This document shows positions 6,348 to 8,150 of a DNA stretch of 8,150 nt, one piece after another. The notes under the pieces were generated by a model, which was not told where the DNA came from, searched no databases, and worked only from the letters and a program-made list of their open reading frames with translations. The translations under genes and the position numbers were made by a program. The DNA is from JAVBSX01 sp031549145 (GTDB lineage Bacteria > Planctomycetota > Planctomycetia > Pirellulales > Thermoguttaceae), in assembly GCA_031549145.1 (NCBI GenBank), contig JAVBQI010000036.1, positions 1 through 8,150 on the forward strand, given 5' to 3'. How positions within the stretch are numbered: the stretch's first letter is position 1; each line of letters opens with the position of its first letter.

Positions 6348-7655
6348 CTAATAGCCCAACGGTCGGACGGGAACTCGGTTGAGCGATTTAATGCCGATCT
6401 CGATAACCGGGCGAGACGACGTCTTTTTTTCCGTCGTATCCGCTCTCGAAGTCGCTTCCTCCGGGAAAAGACGGGCCGGTTGGCGGCTCGAATGAGAGGA
6501 TGGCGAGATATTGGAAACCTGCTCGGTTTTCGACTCGGGCTCGAAAGGGGAAGGGAGCCGCTTCAAGGAAGTCGGTGCCTGCTCCGCGATTGACAATTCC
6601 GGGGATATCTCCGGCAACGTCGGAGCCGTCGGCTCTTCTCCGTTTTCCGCGATTTCCGTTCGCGATTGCAATTCCAACGGTTCGAGTTGCGTTTCGAGCA
6701 CTTCCGTCGCAAGAGGCGATTGCGGAGCGGAAACGGGAGATTGATTTTCCCGGCTCGCGACCGGATTTTCCAACTTCGGGGAAAGAGCGACGGAAGCGGC
6801 GGGGGCGACGGGAGTTTCCGGAATAAACGCCAATGTTTGCGGTTCTTCAAACAGCGCGAACCCGGTCGTTTCCTTGGAGCCGCGTTTCTCGCCCGGCGTC
6901 CGGACAATCAGTTGCAGCCGGCCTTCTTTGGCCGCCTTTTTCGCCGTGTCGATTTGATCCGTCGTCATTAAAAGCGTGAGTTGCGGAACCGATTCGGTCG
7001 GATTGGCCTGGGGATCGGAAAACGCTTTCGACGAGTTTTCCGGAGTAAAGAGCCGAAGCCCCGAAAGAACCAGTCGCGGAGCCTTTCGGGTCAGATAATC
7101 GCCGTTGAGATTTCCCTTGGAGTCCTTGCGGTTTCCCTGGGACGGTTCGATCACGAAAAGGTCGACCAAATCGTTCGGGCCGATCGCCTTGATCAACGAC
7201 TGAACCGAGGCGGTCCCTTCCGGGGAATTGGCGAGGACAAGCCGGGGATTTCCGGACTCTTGTTCGTTCAAGACCCGCCCGATGCGAACCGGAACGACCC
7301 GCCCGCCAAACGGCAGAATTTCCTTGAATTCCGGTGCGGAGCTTCCCAGATCCAAATCACAGATCGGTGTCCCCGCCGCGATCGGGTAAAGCGCCTTCCG
7401 ATCGTAAACCTGGAAAAAATCGACCAGGGCTCCAATCGGAATCGAGTCGATCGGGACATCCGAGAATCGGATCATATCGCCCGAAACCCTCGCTCCGGCC
7501 GGGATATCCTTTTTCGCGATAAGAACCTGGCTGGTTGGAACGGGTTTCGTAAAAACCGTCGGTTTGACGGGAAACCAAACCCGGCCGATAAAAAAGGTCA
7601 ACGTCGTTCCGCAAACCATTGCGAGAACAAGAAGCAACACCATATGTAGACGCAT
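6348..7655 (-). CDS. cpaB: Flp/Tad pilus assembly protein CpaB (RcpC) with long C-terminal tail
   Basis: CpaB/RcpC is an inner-membrane-anchored periplasmic protein of the Flp/Tad type IVc pilus machine, thought to work with the outer-membrane secretin. Residues 4-29 form a membrane anchor. A SAF domain follows at about 43-103 (VLIAKKDIPAGARVSGDMI, then YPIAAGTPICDLDL). The RcpC part covers about 118-256: VVPVRIGRVL, then GPNDLVDLFVIE (159-170, the usual 'PGDRVDVL' element), LVLSGLRLFT (195-204) and LTLLMTTDQIDTAKKAAKEG (226-245) followed by RLQLIVRTPGE. Residues from about 278 to 435 are Pro/Ser/Glu-rich, probably disordered, and match nothing I know; the last residues are VPVRPLGY. CpaB proteins are usually about 250-330 residues, so this tail is extra. 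No other tad gene is visible here. The start is backed by AGAGGG 6 nt upstream. The family call is strong. Confidence 0.87.
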   Translation of the reverse strand: MRLHMVLLLVLAMVCGTTLTFFIGRVWFPVKPTVFTKPVPTSQVLIAKKDIPAGARVSGDMIRFSDVPIDSIPIGALVDFFQVYDRKALYPIAAGTPICDLDLGSSAPEFKEILPFGGRVVPVRIGRVLNEQESGNPRLVLANSPEGTASVQSLIKAIGPNDLVDLFVIEPSQGNRKDSKGNLNGDYLTRKAPRLVLSGLRLFTPENSSKAFSDPQANPTESVPQLTLLMTTDQIDTAKKAAKEGRLQLIVRTPGEKRGSKETTGFALFEEPQTLAFIPETPVAPAASVALSPKLENPVASRENQSPVSAPQSPLATEVLETQLEPLELQSRTEIAENGEEPTAPTLPEISPELSIAEQAPTSLKRLPSPFEPESKTEQVSNISPSSHSSRQPARLFPEEATSRADTTEKKTSSRPVIEIGIKSLNRVPVRPLGY

Positions 7656-7661
7656 AACGAT

Positions 7662-7667
7662 CCCTCT
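7662..7667 (-). promoter_or_regulatory. Ribosome binding site of cpaB
   Basis: On the minus strand AGAGGG lies 6 nt before the ATG at 7655-7653. It supports this start over the ATG four codons further in. Confidence 0.7.
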
Positions 7668-7843
7668 TTGAAACTCGAAACATCCTTGTTTTCGCCAATC
7701 CGCCTAACCCGCAAAGATTATTGGCCTTAATGTTTTTTGCGACGTTGCAGCAAAACCGGCATCATTGAAAAATCGGTTATTCGGGACCGACTCATTTCGA
7801 CTTTTTCAATCTCTCCCTATTTTTGGTATAACCGGAAGAGCCC
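7668..7843. other. Leader/promoter region of cpaB, no clear elements
   Basis: This gap is without a gene and should contain the cpaB promoter, read on the minus strand. I could not find a -35/-10 pair with proper spacing. It contains AT-rich patches near 7724-7738 and 7795-7830 and nothing else I can support. Confidence 0.35.
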
Positions 7844-8014
7844 GCGAGGATTGCAAAGTCTGGTATTTCGCGCGGAGACGCAGAGGACGCGGAGTTTTTC
7901 AATAAAAAATCGCGCGTTGTAACCTTCGGTATTACCGCCACATTTTAATATTTTACAATTTTCCCCTGCGTCCTCTGCGTCTCCGCTCGCTTAAAATGAC
8001 TCTGCAATCCTCGC
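7844..8014. repeat. 171-bp MITE-like nested inverted repeat
   Basis: The outer arms GCGAGGATTGCAAAGTC (7844-7860) and GACTCTGCAATCCTCGC (7998-8014) match at 16 of 17 positions when reverse-complemented. After 11 bp of spacer on each side come perfect 19-bp inner arms, starting GCGGAGACGCAGAGGACGC (7872-7890) and mirrored at 7968-7986. The 77-bp centre (7891-7967) is AT-rich and non-coding. Equal spacers and nested arms suggest a discrete unit such as a MITE or a large REP-type element, but I see no target-site duplication. The GGAGACGCAGAGGACGCGG motif resembles repeats common in several phyla. It begins 17 bp after the stop of the upstream minus-strand gene and may also affect its 3' end. 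Confidence 0.87.
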
Positions 8015-8030
8015 AGACCGCCTTCAAGTT

Positions 8031-8150
8031 TCACGTTTTGAATCCGAGTCGTTTTGCGGCGGGACAGGGATCGGCTTGGCATTTTTCTCGGACCTCGCGT
8101 AAGGTTCGCTCCTCCTGTCGCAGCAATCCCGTCAACGACACCGCGATATT
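8031..8150 (-). CDS. C-terminal 39 residues of an unidentified protein (partial)
   Basis: This minus-strand frame is open from the window edge to a TGA at 8031-8033. The readable end is NIAVSLTGLLRQEERTLREV, then REKCQADPCPAAKRLGFKT. It starts with a helix rich in Leu, Arg and Glu and ends with a Cys/Pro stretch. No domain can be named from so little. It is preferred over the other open minus frame because that one runs on into the inverted repeat at 7844-8014 before stopping. The gene would lie upstream of cpaB in the same direction, separated by about 375 bp and the repeat, so it is probably not in one operon. Confidence 0.5.
   Translation of the reverse strand, partial: NIAVSLTGLLRQEERTLREVREKCQADPCPAAKRLGFKT

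Noticed and set aside
7844..8150. Coding frame on the minus strand reading from the right edge into the inverted repeat (stop near 7949)
   Set aside because: Its C-terminal half would be made of repeat sequence. The alternative frame ends cleanly at 8031, before the repeat.

Overview
The window reads as ordinary chromosome from a Gram-negative-type bacterium, most likely a member of the Planctomycetota. That assignment is an inference. It rests on the IspH sequence style, long cell-envelope proteins of no standard type, sparse Shine-Dalgarno sites, mostly monocistronic genes, and gaps filled with large imperfect inverted repeats. No rRNA, tRNA, CRISPR array, integrase or intact insertion sequence is visible.

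Layout, left to right. (1) Bases 1-164 carry, on the minus strand, what looks like the 5'-truncated remnant of a phage/plasmid RepA-like AAA ATPase, running off the left edge. (2) ispH, the last enzyme of the MEP isoprenoid pathway, is on the plus strand at 189-1112. (3) A 414-bp gap holds a ~90-bp hairpin-forming repeat. (4) A 54-residue single-pass membrane protein (1527-1691) has a good ribosome binding site and its own intrinsic terminator. (5) A second inverted repeat precedes an lsrF-like class I aldolase/thiolase gene (1870-2769). (6) A compact hairpin separates it from a convergent 1053-residue minus-strand gene (2870-6031). That protein has one N-terminal membrane anchor and a long beta-rich exported part that resembles strings of LptA/LptC/OstA-like units. 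(7) A 316-bp gap holds a long hairpin with T-runs on both sides. (8) cpaB/rcpC (6348-7655, minus), a Flp/Tad pilus assembly protein, has a long Pro/Ser/Glu-rich tail. (9) A 375-bp gap holds a 171-bp MITE-like nested inverted repeat. (10) The C-terminal 39 codons of an unidentified minus-strand gene run off the right edge.

The genes do not form one pathway. IspH and the LsrF-like enzyme are cytoplasmic metabolic enzymes. The 1053-residue protein and CpaB both concern the envelope and point the same way, but a terminator-like hairpin lies between them, so they are probably separate transcripts. The points most worth following are the giant OstA-like protein (a possible single-chain lipid or LPS bridge), the ATPase remnant beside ispH, and the fact that every intergenic gap carries an inverted repeat of a different sequence family.
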